A DNA stretch of 11,286 nucleotides from an uncultured Nitrososphaerales archaeon. Its GTDB lineage: Archaea > Thermoproteota > Nitrososphaeria > Nitrososphaerales > JAAOZN01. Location of the stretch: assembly GCA_938029515.1 (NCBI GenBank), contig CALJAQ010000164.1:1-11286 (forward strand), given 5' to 3'. Positions within the stretch are counted from its first letter, which is position 1. Each line of letters opens with the position of its first letter. The notes under the pieces are model-generated. The model was given only the letters and a program-made list of their open reading frames with translations. It was not told the DNA's origin and did no database searches. Shown here one piece after another: positions 1-6,094 of this stretch. The position numbers and the translations under genes are program-made.

Positions 1-2
1 TC

Positions 3-605
3 ACAAAAGCGCCGCAGCTAAAGAACCTAGGTGAGCTGTTATCACCACTCAACGTAAAATACATCATCTTAGCCAAAGAAGCTGACTACAGAAACTACCT
101 ATACCTATATAACCAAACAGACCTCAAAAAGGTATTTGAAAACGAAGGCCTCATAGTATTTAGAAACGAAAAGTATGCTGGGAGAATATATGCACCAGAA
201 AACATCTTGAAGGTATCTGGGTATGATGAATTGATAGAGTTAAGCCAAACAGTAGACATAAGCCGCTCAGCCATAATAACCACAGACAAAGCAGCCAGCA
301 GCATAAACACATCCTACAAGAAACTACCCTATAGTATCGAGTCTCCAATAGCCTACAGAATCAAGGAGGCAGAAGGCGTAATAGTATTCACACCGCCAAA
401 CCTAAGCGCAGAAGGCTGGACGCTAGGAGGCGCACCGTCACTACACACCTTAGGCTTCCAAGCGGTCTACATAAACCGAACAGGGGAGACGATAACATAC
501 GAACCCTTCTACAGAACCAACCTACCAGCATACATAGCTTCAGCATCAACAGCGGTCGCAGCGACGGCAATATACCTAGCTAAAAGGGGGAGGCTCAAAA
601 AATAG
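3..605 (+). CDS. C-terminal part of a membrane protein, probably glycosyltransferase-like (partial)
   Basis: The frame is open from the left window edge to a TAG stop, giving the last 200 residues of a longer protein. Near the start is a stretch reading LSPLNVKYIILAKE, followed by LIVFRNEKYAGRIYAPEN. This resembles the soluble C-terminal part of large multi-span membrane proteins of the YfhO / arabinofuranosyltransferase type, where a 'NVKYVIL' strand precedes a domain ending in a hydrophobic helix. A single hydrophobic segment at about residues 175-192 is followed by a basic tail (KRGRLKK), which fits a final membrane span with a cytoplasmic end. The family call rests on general resemblance only; the catalytic part lies outside the window. 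An internal ATG at 207 is not likely to be the true start because the coherent frame continues upstream. Codon use is strongly A/C-ending, unlike the next gene. Confidence 0.7.
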   Translation, partial: TKAPQLKNLGELLSPLNVKYIILAKEADYRNYLYLYNQTDLKKVFENEGLIVFRNEKYAGRIYAPENILKVSGYDELIELSQTVDISRSAIITTDKAASSINTSYKKLPYSIESPIAYRIKEAEGVIVFTPPNLSAEGWTLGGAPSLHTLGFQAVYINRTGETITYEPFYRTNLPAYIASASTAVAATAIYLAKRGRLKK

Positions 606-610
606 TGAGG

Positions 611-659
611 CAAACAACTAACATACGCTGATTTATGTTAAGGTAGCATATGTTGTTTG
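611..659. promoter_or_regulatory. Inverted repeats around the start of the winged-helix gene (candidate operator)
   Basis: CAAACAAC at 611-618 is the exact reverse complement of GTTGTTTG at 652-659. Inside it, TAACATA at 619-625 is the reverse complement of TATGTTA at 634-640, and a CATATG palindrome lies at 647-652. The dyad covers the whole gap between two genes and the proposed ATG at 650. Its position next to a small DNA-binding protein gene suggests an autoregulatory site; this is inference. The outer arms could equally act as an RNA hairpin hiding the start codon. Confidence 0.4.
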
Positions 660-973
660 AAAAAGGATATTTTACGCGTTTTGCTATACTATTTGGTTTG
701 GCTGAGGGTGTTAAGTGGGTTAGGATGAGTGCGCTTCAACGCCTCGAGGCCCTCCTCTCAACCCTTATTGGCGGCGGTAAGACTAGGTATGGGCTGTATA
801 GGGTGATCAGCGGCTGCGCTTACCAGAGCCTCGACAGAATGCTTCAAGAATGTTTGGAGAGGGGTTTAATTGAAGTTGTTAAGGAGAGGAGGTTCGGTTT
901 TGAGAGGAGGGTTTATAGGTTGACTGAGAGGGGGTTGATGGCCGCTCAAATCCTACGTAAGGTGATGGTCTAG
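650..973 (+). CDS. Small winged helix-turn-helix DNA-binding protein
   Basis: A 107-residue protein. Residues from about 26 (MSALQRLEALLSTL) to the end form a typical winged-helix pattern: a first helix, then a helix-turn-helix around RYGLYRVISGCAYQSLDRML, a recognition-helix end at LERGLIEVVKE, and a wing followed by VYRLTERGLMAAQIL. The 'YRLTERG' ending is common in archaeal PadR/ArsR-like regulators. The first 25 residues are outside the domain. The start could be ATG 650, with AGGT at 641-644, or the in-frame ATG at 725 that begins the domain. Overlapping inverted repeats at 611-659 may be its own binding site. The target is unknown. The gene switches to G/T-ending codon use, in sharp contrast with the gene before it. 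Confidence 0.7.
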   Translation: MLFEKGYFTRFAILFGLAEGVKWVRMSALQRLEALLSTLIGGGKTRYGLYRVISGCAYQSLDRMLQECLERGLIEVVKERRFGFERRVYRLTERGLMAAQILRKVMV

Positions 974-979
974 TCTCAA

Positions 980-1060
980 ATGGCTGAAGGCGTGGAGGGT
1001 GAAAGCATCCTCATAACAGGTTCACTACCGTATGTTTTCGCAGCGGTTAAAGTAGGTTGA
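980..1060 (+). other. 26-codon reading frame in phase with the upstream winged-helix gene
   Basis: Two codons after the winged-helix TAG stop (971-973), and in the same frame, an ATG opens 26 codons ending in TGA. The peptide contains EGESILITGSLPYVFAAVKV. The 'ILITGS' stretch faintly resembles the C-terminal strand of folylpolyglutamate synthase-type ligases, but it is too short to call. No ribosome site is visible. It could be a remnant of a lost gene end or chance. Confidence 0.2.
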
Positions 1061-1296
1061 TTGGTGTGAAATCTATGTAGTAGTGGTCTGTGGCGAGCAG
1101 CCTAGCTGATAGGCGTAAACTCTCCTCACCACAAGCGCCGCCTCTGAGCAGCAGATAGTCTATCCTCTCTTCCTAGCAGGGAGGTGGATACTAACCTAGT
1201 TTCCATCAAATATTGTTGATCGTTTAGGTGTCTGTAGCTGCTTCGTAATAACCTCTGCTTCTTATCAGCTTGAAGTGATCTGGCATCAATGCGTGT
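1047..1296 (-). pseudogene. Broken minus-strand gene remnant, unknown family
   Basis: Two adjoining minus-strand frames give protein-like text. The first runs from 1296 down to a TGA at 1126-1128 (56 codons before the stop) and includes DKKQRLLRSSYRHLNDQQYL followed by an ATG at 1206 and METRLVSTSLLGRE. The second, shifted by one base, runs from 1172 down to TAA at 1047-1049 (41 codons) and includes RIDYLLL, RGGACGEES and DHYYIDFTPINLL. Switching frames near 1168-1172 gives one continuous polypeptide of about 80 residues, and the second piece has no start of its own. A third frame covering about 1240-1333 is also open (contains FPLTEPSKHALMPDHFKL), so a second break is possible. This looks like the decayed 3' end of a gene. 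The 'GACGE' motif is vaguely like the cysteine loop of transglutaminase-like proteins, but I do not assign a family. Confidence 0.35.
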
Positions 1297-1333
1297 TTAG
1301 ACGGTTCAGTAAGCGGAAAACGTCTAAAGAAGG

Positions 1334-1342
1334 TTTATATAA
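1334..1342 (+). promoter_or_regulatory. TATA box of the histidine operon
   Basis: TTTATATAA preceded by a purine-rich AAAGAAGG that could serve as the BRE (TFB site). It is the strongest TATA-like element upstream of hisG. With the same spacing as the TATA box of the threonine synthase gene (about 29 bases from box centre to the ATG), transcription would start around 1365-1367, leaving a leader of about 95 bases before hisG. Confidence 0.65.
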
Positions 1343-1366
1343 GAAGGTTATCAGCCTTAGGTCTGA

Positions 1367-1408
1367 ATGGAGATGGGGCTGGTAGAGGTCGATTACCTTC
1401 ACATCTGA
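1367..1408 (+). CDS. 13-codon reading frame in the hisG leader (possible leader peptide)
   Basis: An ATG lies exactly where the TATA box at 1334-1342 predicts the transcript 5' end. It opens a frame reading MEMGLVEVDYLHI and then TGA. If used, it would be translated leaderless at the front of the his mRNA. It contains one histidine codon, the second to last, so it is not the multi-His leader of the enterobacterial attenuator. Between it and hisG is a short AACG-TTAG-CGTT hairpin. It could be chance; no archaeal precedent is assumed. Confidence 0.25.
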   Translation: MEMGLVEVDYLHI

Positions 1409-1461
1409 TTCTGCCAACGTTAGCGTTTACAACCCCTGTCTCATTTGCTTGGTGGTAGAAT

Positions 1462-2439
1462 TTGAAGGTTAGATTTGCGATCCCAAAAGGGTCTCTTGAA
1501 AAGGCTACTTTAGAGCTGCTTGAGCAGGCTTGGTTCGGTGTCTCTGTTGATGAGAGGTCGTACCGCCCTATCTTGAGCGACCCGGAGATTGAGGCTAAGA
1601 TGCTTAGGCCGCAGGAGATACCGCTTTTCGTCGCTGAAGGGGTGCAGGATGTAGGGATAACAGGTTTAGATTGGGTCAAGGAGAGCGGTGCAGATGTTGA
1701 GAAGCTGCTTGACCTACAATACGGCTACGTAAAGCTGGTTGTCGCTACTTCGAAGCAGAACAGGCAGACGAGCTTCACAGAGCTCTGCAGAAGCATTTGG
1801 GATGAGGGTAGGGCTCTGAGGGTGTCGACAGAGTATCTGAACATCTCAGAGGAATATGTTTTATCGAATGTAGCGTACAGAGAGAGGTTCGGTGTGAGCA
1901 GACCTTTGGTCATCACTCCTTGGTGGAGGAGGGGTGAAAACAGATTAGCTACGATCTACCTTTCGTTCGGCGCTACTGAGGCTAAGCCGCCCGAAGACGC
2001 TGACGTGATAATAGATGTTACTCAGACAGGCAGATCGCTTGAGCAGAATAATCTGAAGATACTTGATGTAGTTATGGAGTCGTCAGCCACGTTGATAGCG
2101 AATAAGAATGCGCTCCTCGATAAGAGGAGGAGAGAGAAGATCTTCGACATACTCACCCTACTTAAGGGTGTAGTAGATGCTAGAGAGAGGATACACATCT
2201 TCGTGAATGTTAAGAGGGAGAATCTGGAGAAGCTCGTGAAGGAGCTACCAGCGCTCAAGAAGCCTACGATAAGCCCGCTGTCTGAGGAAGGCTGGTTCTC
2301 GGTAAACACGGTGATAGAGAAGAGCCAGTTTCTTAAGATACTGCCGACGCTGAGGAGGCTGGCTCAAGGCCTAGTTGTGCACTACCCGAGGCAGATACTA
2401 CCCCTGGAAGATATAGCCAAAGGTGAGCAGAGCTGCTGA
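1462..2439 (+). CDS. hisG: ATP phosphoribosyltransferase, long form (HisG)
   Basis: Catalyses the first and committed step of histidine synthesis, ATP + PRPP to phosphoribosyl-ATP. The 325-residue protein starts at TTG 1462, with GGTGGT at 1451-1456 as ribosome site, giving the usual MKVRFAIPKGSLE opening. Residues 1 to about 230 are the catalytic domain. The PRPP-binding loop lies at 182-194 (VIIDVTQTGRSLE), followed by the typical NNLKILDVVMESSATLIAN. Residues 235-318 are the C-terminal ACT-like regulatory domain (VNVKRENLEKLVKELPALKK, then SPLSEEGWFSV), which marks the long, hexameric HisG type that is normally inhibited by histidine and does not need HisZ. An Arg replaces the more usual Thr after TG in the PRPP loop. 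The region around 140-180 looks a little longer than usual. It is the first gene of the operon. Confidence 0.95.
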   Translation: MKVRFAIPKGSLEKATLELLEQAWFGVSVDERSYRPILSDPEIEAKMLRPQEIPLFVAEGVQDVGITGLDWVKESGADVEKLLDLQYGYVKLVVATSKQNRQTSFTELCRSIWDEGRALRVSTEYLNISEEYVLSNVAYRERFGVSRPLVITPWWRRGENRLATIYLSFGATEAKPPEDADVIIDVTQTGRSLEQNNLKILDVVMESSATLIANKNALLDKRRREKIFDILTLLKGVVDARERIHIFVNVKRENLEKLVKELPALKKPTISPLSEEGWFSVNTVIEKSQFLKILPTLRRLAQGLVVHYPRQILPLEDIAKGEQSC

Positions 2440-2570
2440 GACACTATAAACTGGAGAGAGGTGGTGCAGCTAAGCTTGCGAAGCACCTGAGAAGAAGAGG
2501 TGAAGAGTTAAACAAAGGACTCCTCCAAGTCGTAAGAGGCATTATAGAGGATGTCAAAAAAAAGAGGTGA
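2436..2570 (+). pseudogene. hisD: Out-of-frame N-terminal coding piece of hisD
   Basis: This frame directly follows hisG and encodes a conserved HisD N-terminus: RHYKLERGGAAKLAKHLRRR, then GEELNKGLLQVVRGIIEDVK, stopping at TGA 2568-2570. It flows into the main hisD frame if one base is removed from the eight-A run at 2556-2563, giving DVKKRGD, which matches the family pattern DVxxxGD. The frame contains no ATG, GTG or TTG. A TGA at 2424-2426 bounds it upstream. The best start is CTG 2436, which overlaps the hisG TGA as CTGA, with AGGTGAG at 2421-2427 eight bases upstream as ribosome site. That is the same geometry as hisH/hisA (ATGA) and hisF/hisI (TTGA). Whether the shift is real, recoded or a sequencing error cannot be told here. 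Confidence 0.75.
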
Positions 2571-3735
2571 TCTGGCGCTAATAGATGCAGCGAAACGGTA
2601 TGACGGCGTAGACCTATCTCAGATAGGTATAAGAGTTGAAAGCGAAGAATTTACGGAAGCGTATGACAAAGTCACCGGTAGGCAAGTTTCTGCCCTTGAG
2701 AGGGCGAAGGGGCGCATCGAAGAATTCAGTAAGATTCAGCTCAATGGGTTGAAGTCAATCTATAAGCCCTTCGACGGTGTGGAGGTAAGAACCACCTTGA
2801 AGCCTGTTGAAAGCGTTGGATGCTACATCCCAGGTGGGCAGGCCTCTTACCCGAGTAGCGTGCTTATGGCTGCTACTCCAGCATCTGTAGCCGGTGTAAG
2901 GAGGGTGGTGGTGTGCACCCCAGCTTCTAAAGATGGCCTTAACCCTTTGCTGCTGGTTGCCTGCGATATCTGTAGGGTGAGGGAGGTGTATAAGGTTGGC
3001 GGCGCTCAAGCCGTCGCCGCTTTAGCGTATGGTACTGAGAGCATACAGCCTGTTTTGAAGATCGTCGGCGCTGGCAACATCTATGTTACCTACGCTAAGA
3101 TGGAGGTATCTCGAGACGTTGCTGTTGATATGCCTGCAGGTCCGAGTGAGATTCTGGTCTTGGCTGATGAGGGTGCTGACGCTAGGCTTATAGCGTTGGA
3201 CCTCGCTGCTCAAGCTGAGCACGGCGCCTCATCTCTCTGCGGCCTTGCCACAACATCCTCTACCCTTCTTAAGGCTGTTGAAGACGAGTTGGGGAAGGTT
3301 GTCGGCGAGGCTACTAGGCGTGAGCTGGTAGAGCATTCTCTGAAGGCTAATGGCTTCGCCGTTGTTTCTGAAGAGGTTGATGAGTGTATAGCTTTTGTAA
3401 ACGAGTTTGCGCCTGAGCATCTTGAAGTATTCGCCGCTGAGCCTCGGAGCTTGGCTGATAAGATCACCTCAGCTGGGCTAATACTCTTAGGCTCCTCCTC
3501 CCCAGCTGCTGCGACTGACTACGGCGTTGGCCCTAGCCACATCTTGCCTACCGGAGGGTATGCGAAGGCTGCTTCAGGTCTTTCGGTGATCGACTTCGTT
3601 AAGATAGTGAATGTGGTTGAATTCACCCCAGCTGGGCTTAAAGCCGTTGTTGACGATGTTGTTACTGTAGCTGAAGTAGAGGGGTTCTATGGGCACGCGC
3701 GCTCGGTTAAGGAGCGGGTTCAGAGGTTTGCTTAA
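2551..3735 (+). CDS. hisD: Histidinol dehydrogenase (HisD), main frame, apparently missing its N-terminus
   Basis: Carries out the last two oxidations, L-histidinol to L-histidine, with NAD and zinc. From ATG 2551 it is 394 residues. Motifs present are YIPGGQASYPSSVLM (92-106), KVGGAQAVAALAYGT (148-162), PAGPSEILVLAD (195-206), zinc ligands Q221 and H224 in QAEHG, catalytic pair E289-H290 (APEHL), zinc ligand D323 (ATDYGVGPSHILPT) and H382 (FYGHARSVKERV). All zinc and base residues are there. The usual VDKIVGPGN reads VLKIVGAGN (168-176). ATG 2551 is a poor start: GAGG lies only one base upstream, and about 38 conserved residues would be lost. Joined to the upstream frame through the A8 run, the protein is 432 residues, normal for HisD. 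Transcribed with hisG; its end overlaps the next gene. Confidence 0.93.
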   Translation: MSKKRGDLALIDAAKRYDGVDLSQIGIRVESEEFTEAYDKVTGRQVSALERAKGRIEEFSKIQLNGLKSIYKPFDGVEVRTTLKPVESVGCYIPGGQASYPSSVLMAATPASVAGVRRVVVCTPASKDGLNPLLLVACDICRVREVYKVGGAQAVAALAYGTESIQPVLKIVGAGNIYVTYAKMEVSRDVAVDMPAGPSEILVLADEGADARLIALDLAAQAEHGASSLCGLATTSSTLLKAVEDELGKVVGEATRRELVEHSLKANGFAVVSEEVDECIAFVNEFAPEHLEVFAAEPRSLADKITSAGLILLGSSSPAAATDYGVGPSHILPTGGYAKAASGLSVIDFVKIVNVVEFTPAGLKAVVDDVVTVAEVEGFYGHARSVKERVQRFA

Positions 3736-4909
3736 GTATAAGGAGCTTAAGGTTGATGGTGGTAGAGCATACCTTAAGCTTGGCAGCTTAGAGAATCTTA
3801 AGACGGTTGATGCGATCATATTTGACTGCGATGGTGTGCTTATAGATACTCGGCGCTCATATGACGCCGCTATAAGGAAGAGCATCCAACATATATTTGA
3901 ATCGTTGACTGGGTGTAAAATGCCGCTCAGCGTCATACCTCTTGACGTGATTTATAATCTGAGGCTATCAGGAGGGTTTAACTTCGACTGGGACAGCACC
4001 TACGTCATAGCGCTTATGCTCTTCACCAACCTACCGAAAGACTTTCAAAGAGCCTTCAGCGAAGCCGCTCAGCATCTAGAGGGTGAGAACGCCGCTCAAC
4101 GCCTACTAGATGCTTCATCGAATCTGCGAGGGAAGTTAGATAAAGAATACTTCAGAAAAGAGGGCAGAAGAATAAAAGAGAAGCTTATACAGCTTACTGA
4201 GCGTAAAATAGCGGATAAGAAGGATGCTGAAGACCTACTTCTACATCTCTGTGAGCTGGAAGGCTCTCTTCAGCATCTGAAAGATTTCATAAGATTTCTA
4301 AACTACCCTTCTGAAGCCAAGCAGAGCGTAATTTCAATAGTCTTCGACGAATATTTTTACGGCGCTGAGGTGTTCAAAGAACTCTACGGCTTTGAAGGTG
4401 CGCTTCGGGTAAGAAAGGGGCTTATAGAGGAAGAGGAGCGCATCGTAACATCTGAGACACTCGAGGCTTTGACAAGCATTCTTGGTGAAGGTAGGCTCGG
4501 GTTAGCGACCGGAAGAAGCTCTATAGCGGCTAAGAAGACGCTCAGAGAGCTGCTTCACTACTTCAATAGCGAGGCAATGGTCTTCCTTGAAGACCTCAAG
4601 TATAAGATGGGTGGGCGTGATGATTTGATTCGACCTTATGTTAAACCTGAACCTTACTCGCTTCTACAGGCTACTGCAGGTATAGGTGGCGCTAAGGCTG
4701 TGCTATATGTAGGCAACTCATCTGAAGACTTTATGCTGGTTAATAGGGCTAATAACGTTAGAAAGATGTTTTCATTCGCAGGCTGCTATGCGCTTCAGAA
4801 CAACAGGGGTAAAATGGTAGACATCTTCGCAGAAGCAGAGGCTGAAATAATCTTGCCGACCGTAAACGATCTACCCACCGTATTAAAAGCGATTAGAGAA
4901 GGGGGATAA
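3689..4909 (+). CDS. HAD-superfamily hydrolase, candidate histidinol-phosphate phosphatase
   Basis: Up to 406 residues. HAD motif I is FDCDGVLID (D46 nucleophile, D48), motif II is GLATGRS (T274), the motif III lysine is K319 in YVKPEP, and motif IV is VGNSSEDF (342-348, D347), where Asn replaces the first Asp of the common GDxxxD. Between motifs I and II lies a helical cap of more than 200 residues, making the protein far longer than a usual subfamily I HAD of about 230. It sits between hisD and hisB, two bases before hisB. Its role as the phosphatase that makes histidinol is inferred from this position; no other phosphatase is in the operon. ATG 3689 has GAGGGG four bases upstream but overlaps hisD by 47 bases. 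TTG 3728 (MLKYKELKVDGG) would overlap by only 8 and is a serious alternative. Confidence 0.85.
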   Translation: MGTRARLRSGFRGLLKYKELKVDGGRAYLKLGSLENLKTVDAIIFDCDGVLIDTRRSYDAAIRKSIQHIFESLTGCKMPLSVIPLDVIYNLRLSGGFNFDWDSTYVIALMLFTNLPKDFQRAFSEAAQHLEGENAAQRLLDASSNLRGKLDKEYFRKEGRRIKEKLIQLTERKIADKKDAEDLLLHLCELEGSLQHLKDFIRFLNYPSEAKQSVISIVFDEYFYGAEVFKELYGFEGALRVRKGLIEEEERIVTSETLEALTSILGEGRLGLATGRSSIAAKKTLRELLHYFNSEAMVFLEDLKYKMGGRDDLIRPYVKPEPYSLLQATAGIGGAKAVLYVGNSSEDFMLVNRANNVRKMFSFAGCYALQNNRGKMVDIFAEAEAEIILPTVNDLPTVLKAIREGG

Positions 4910-4911
4910 GA

Positions 4912-5490
4912 ATGGCTAGAAGAGCAGAAGTGGTGAGGGAGACCAAAGAAACCGTAGTAAAGGCTTCGGTAAACCTAGATGGTGTAGGGGATGCGAAGAT
5001 CCTATGCAACATAAAATATCTAACACATATGCTCAACACCCTAGCACACCACAGCCTAATAGACATCAGCGTAGAAGCAGAAGGCGACCTAACACACCAC
5101 ATAGTTGAAGACATAGCCATATGCTTAGGCACAGCGATAAGAAGATCTTTAGGAGAAGAACCTAAGATCAGAAGATTCGGCTCAGCCTCAGCGCCGATGG
5201 ATGATGCACTAGCCTCAGCAGCCGTGGATCTAAGCGGGCGAAGCTTCTGCAAAGTTGATCTGAAGATAACAGGCTTATGCGTTGAAGATATGGTGGTTGA
5301 AGACATATACCACTTTATAAGATCCTTCGCAGAACACTTGAACGCAAACATACACCTAGACGTAAAGTATGGGGAAAACGACCATCACAAAGTCGAGGCG
5401 GCGTTCAAAGCGTTGGCGCTAGCGCTTAGGCAGGCGGTGGAAGAGGATCAGAGGCGTAAAAGTGTAGCCAGCGTGAAGGGGGCATTATAA
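4912..5490 (+). CDS. hisB: Imidazoleglycerol-phosphate dehydratase (HisB)
   Basis: Dehydrates imidazole glycerol phosphate to imidazole acetol phosphate. The 192 residues match the monofunctional family length. Family landmarks are RETKETVV (9-16), HMLNTLAHH (39-47), GDLTHHIVEDIAICLG (58-73), APMDDALA (94-101), DLSGRSF (106-112), GENDHHKVEAAFKALA (154-169) and the C-terminal VKGAL. The histidine and glutamate clusters at H46-H47, H62-H63-E66 and H158-H159-E162 supply the manganese ligands and catalytic residues known for this fold. The bacterial DHM before the first helix reads THM here, and the loop after GDL is three residues shorter than in many bacterial enzymes. The ATG lies two bases after the HAD stop with GGGGG just upstream. 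Codon use turns A/C-rich in this gene. Confidence 0.95.
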   Translation: MARRAEVVRETKETVVKASVNLDGVGDAKILCNIKYLTHMLNTLAHHSLIDISVEAEGDLTHHIVEDIAICLGTAIRRSLGEEPKIRRFGSASAPMDDALASAAVDLSGRSFCKVDLKITGLCVEDMVVEDIYHFIRSFAEHLNANIHLDVKYGENDHHKVEAAFKALALALRQAVEEDQRRKSVASVKGAL

Positions 5491-5491
5491 G

Positions 5492-6094
5492 ATGAAGATG
5501 GCGCTCCTCGACTATGGTGTAGGAAACCTCTACAGCATAACCTGCGCCCTTAATCGACTAGGCGTTGAGGTCAAAACAGTAGCGGAGGTAAAGGAGGGTT
5601 TGGATCAAGATGCGCTCATACTTCCCGGTGTTGGAAACTTTACGCCAGTAGCTGCGAGACTGGCTGAGGAGAAGGAGATCCTTTACGATTATGTTAATAG
5701 TGGTCGCCCACTCTTGGGCATATGCCTCGGGCTTCAGATACTTTTGGATGGGAGCGAAGAAGGGGAGGGGAGGGGCCTCGGCATAATCTCAGGCAGAGCG
5801 CTTAAGCTGCCTAGTAGCGTCAAGACCCCCCACATAGGTTGGAATAGGCTATCAATGGTTAAGCAGCATGAATTTGTAGACGGCATCCCTGAAGGCTCTT
5901 GGGTTTATTTTGTCCACTCATACTACCCTTCACTTGAAGAGAGAGGCTTGTGTTTAGCGGAGACAGACTACGGACTACGCTTCCCATCTATAGTAGGGAG
6001 AGGAGCCTTAGTAGGCACACAGTTCCACCCTGAAAAGTCAGCTGAGGCTGGTAGGCTACTCCTCAGAAACTTCCTTAAAATGGTTAAGAGATGA
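5492..6094 (+). CDS. hisH: Imidazole glycerol phosphate synthase, glutaminase subunit (HisH)
   Basis: Class I glutamine amidotransferase that hydrolyses glutamine and channels ammonia to HisF. At 200 residues it has the normal length. The catalytic triad is C78 (GICLGLQIL), H179 and E181 (QFHPEKS). The oxyanion-strand motif PGVGNF is at 45-50 and the conserved PHIGWN at 113-118. The ATG lies one base after the hisB stop; GAAGGGGG at 5475-5482 is the ribosome site. The gene ends in ATGA, overlapping hisA by four bases. Its early part uses G/T-ending codons again, unlike hisB before it. Confidence 0.96.
   Translation: MKMALLDYGVGNLYSITCALNRLGVEVKTVAEVKEGLDQDALILPGVGNFTPVAARLAEEKEILYDYVNSGRPLLGICLGLQILLDGSEEGEGRGLGIISGRALKLPSSVKTPHIGWNRLSMVKQHEFVDGIPEGSWVYFVHSYYPSLEERGLCLAETDYGLRFPSIVGRGALVGTQFHPEKSAEAGRLLLRNFLKMVKR

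Larger units (their letters stand above)
974..1333. other. Gene-poor stretch before the his promoter
   Basis: No intact gene of normal length is seen on either strand. The stretch contains the 26-codon frame at 980-1060 and the apparent minus-strand remnant at 1047-1296. No tRNA, CRISPR-like repeat or insertion-sequence end is visible. It ends at the TATA box of the histidine operon. Confidence 0.5.

Noticed and set aside
160..348. 62-codon minus-strand cysteine/leucine-rich frame
   Set aside because: Opposite the clearly coding membrane-protein end; composition follows from the A/C-rich codons on the other strand.
974..1461. Possible tRNA, CRISPR or insertion-sequence end
   Set aside because: No cloverleaf, regularly spaced repeat or terminal inverted repeat could be found by eye.
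1335..1679. 114-codon minus-strand open frame over the his promoter and hisG start
   Set aside because: It runs through the TATA region and the hisG coding sequence; no protein-like features, unlike the remnant at 1047-1296.
4893..5351. 152-codon minus-strand open frame opposite hisB
   Set aside because: It lies wholly against a well-supported hisB and the end of the HAD gene; its serine/threonine-rich translation has no coherent domain.
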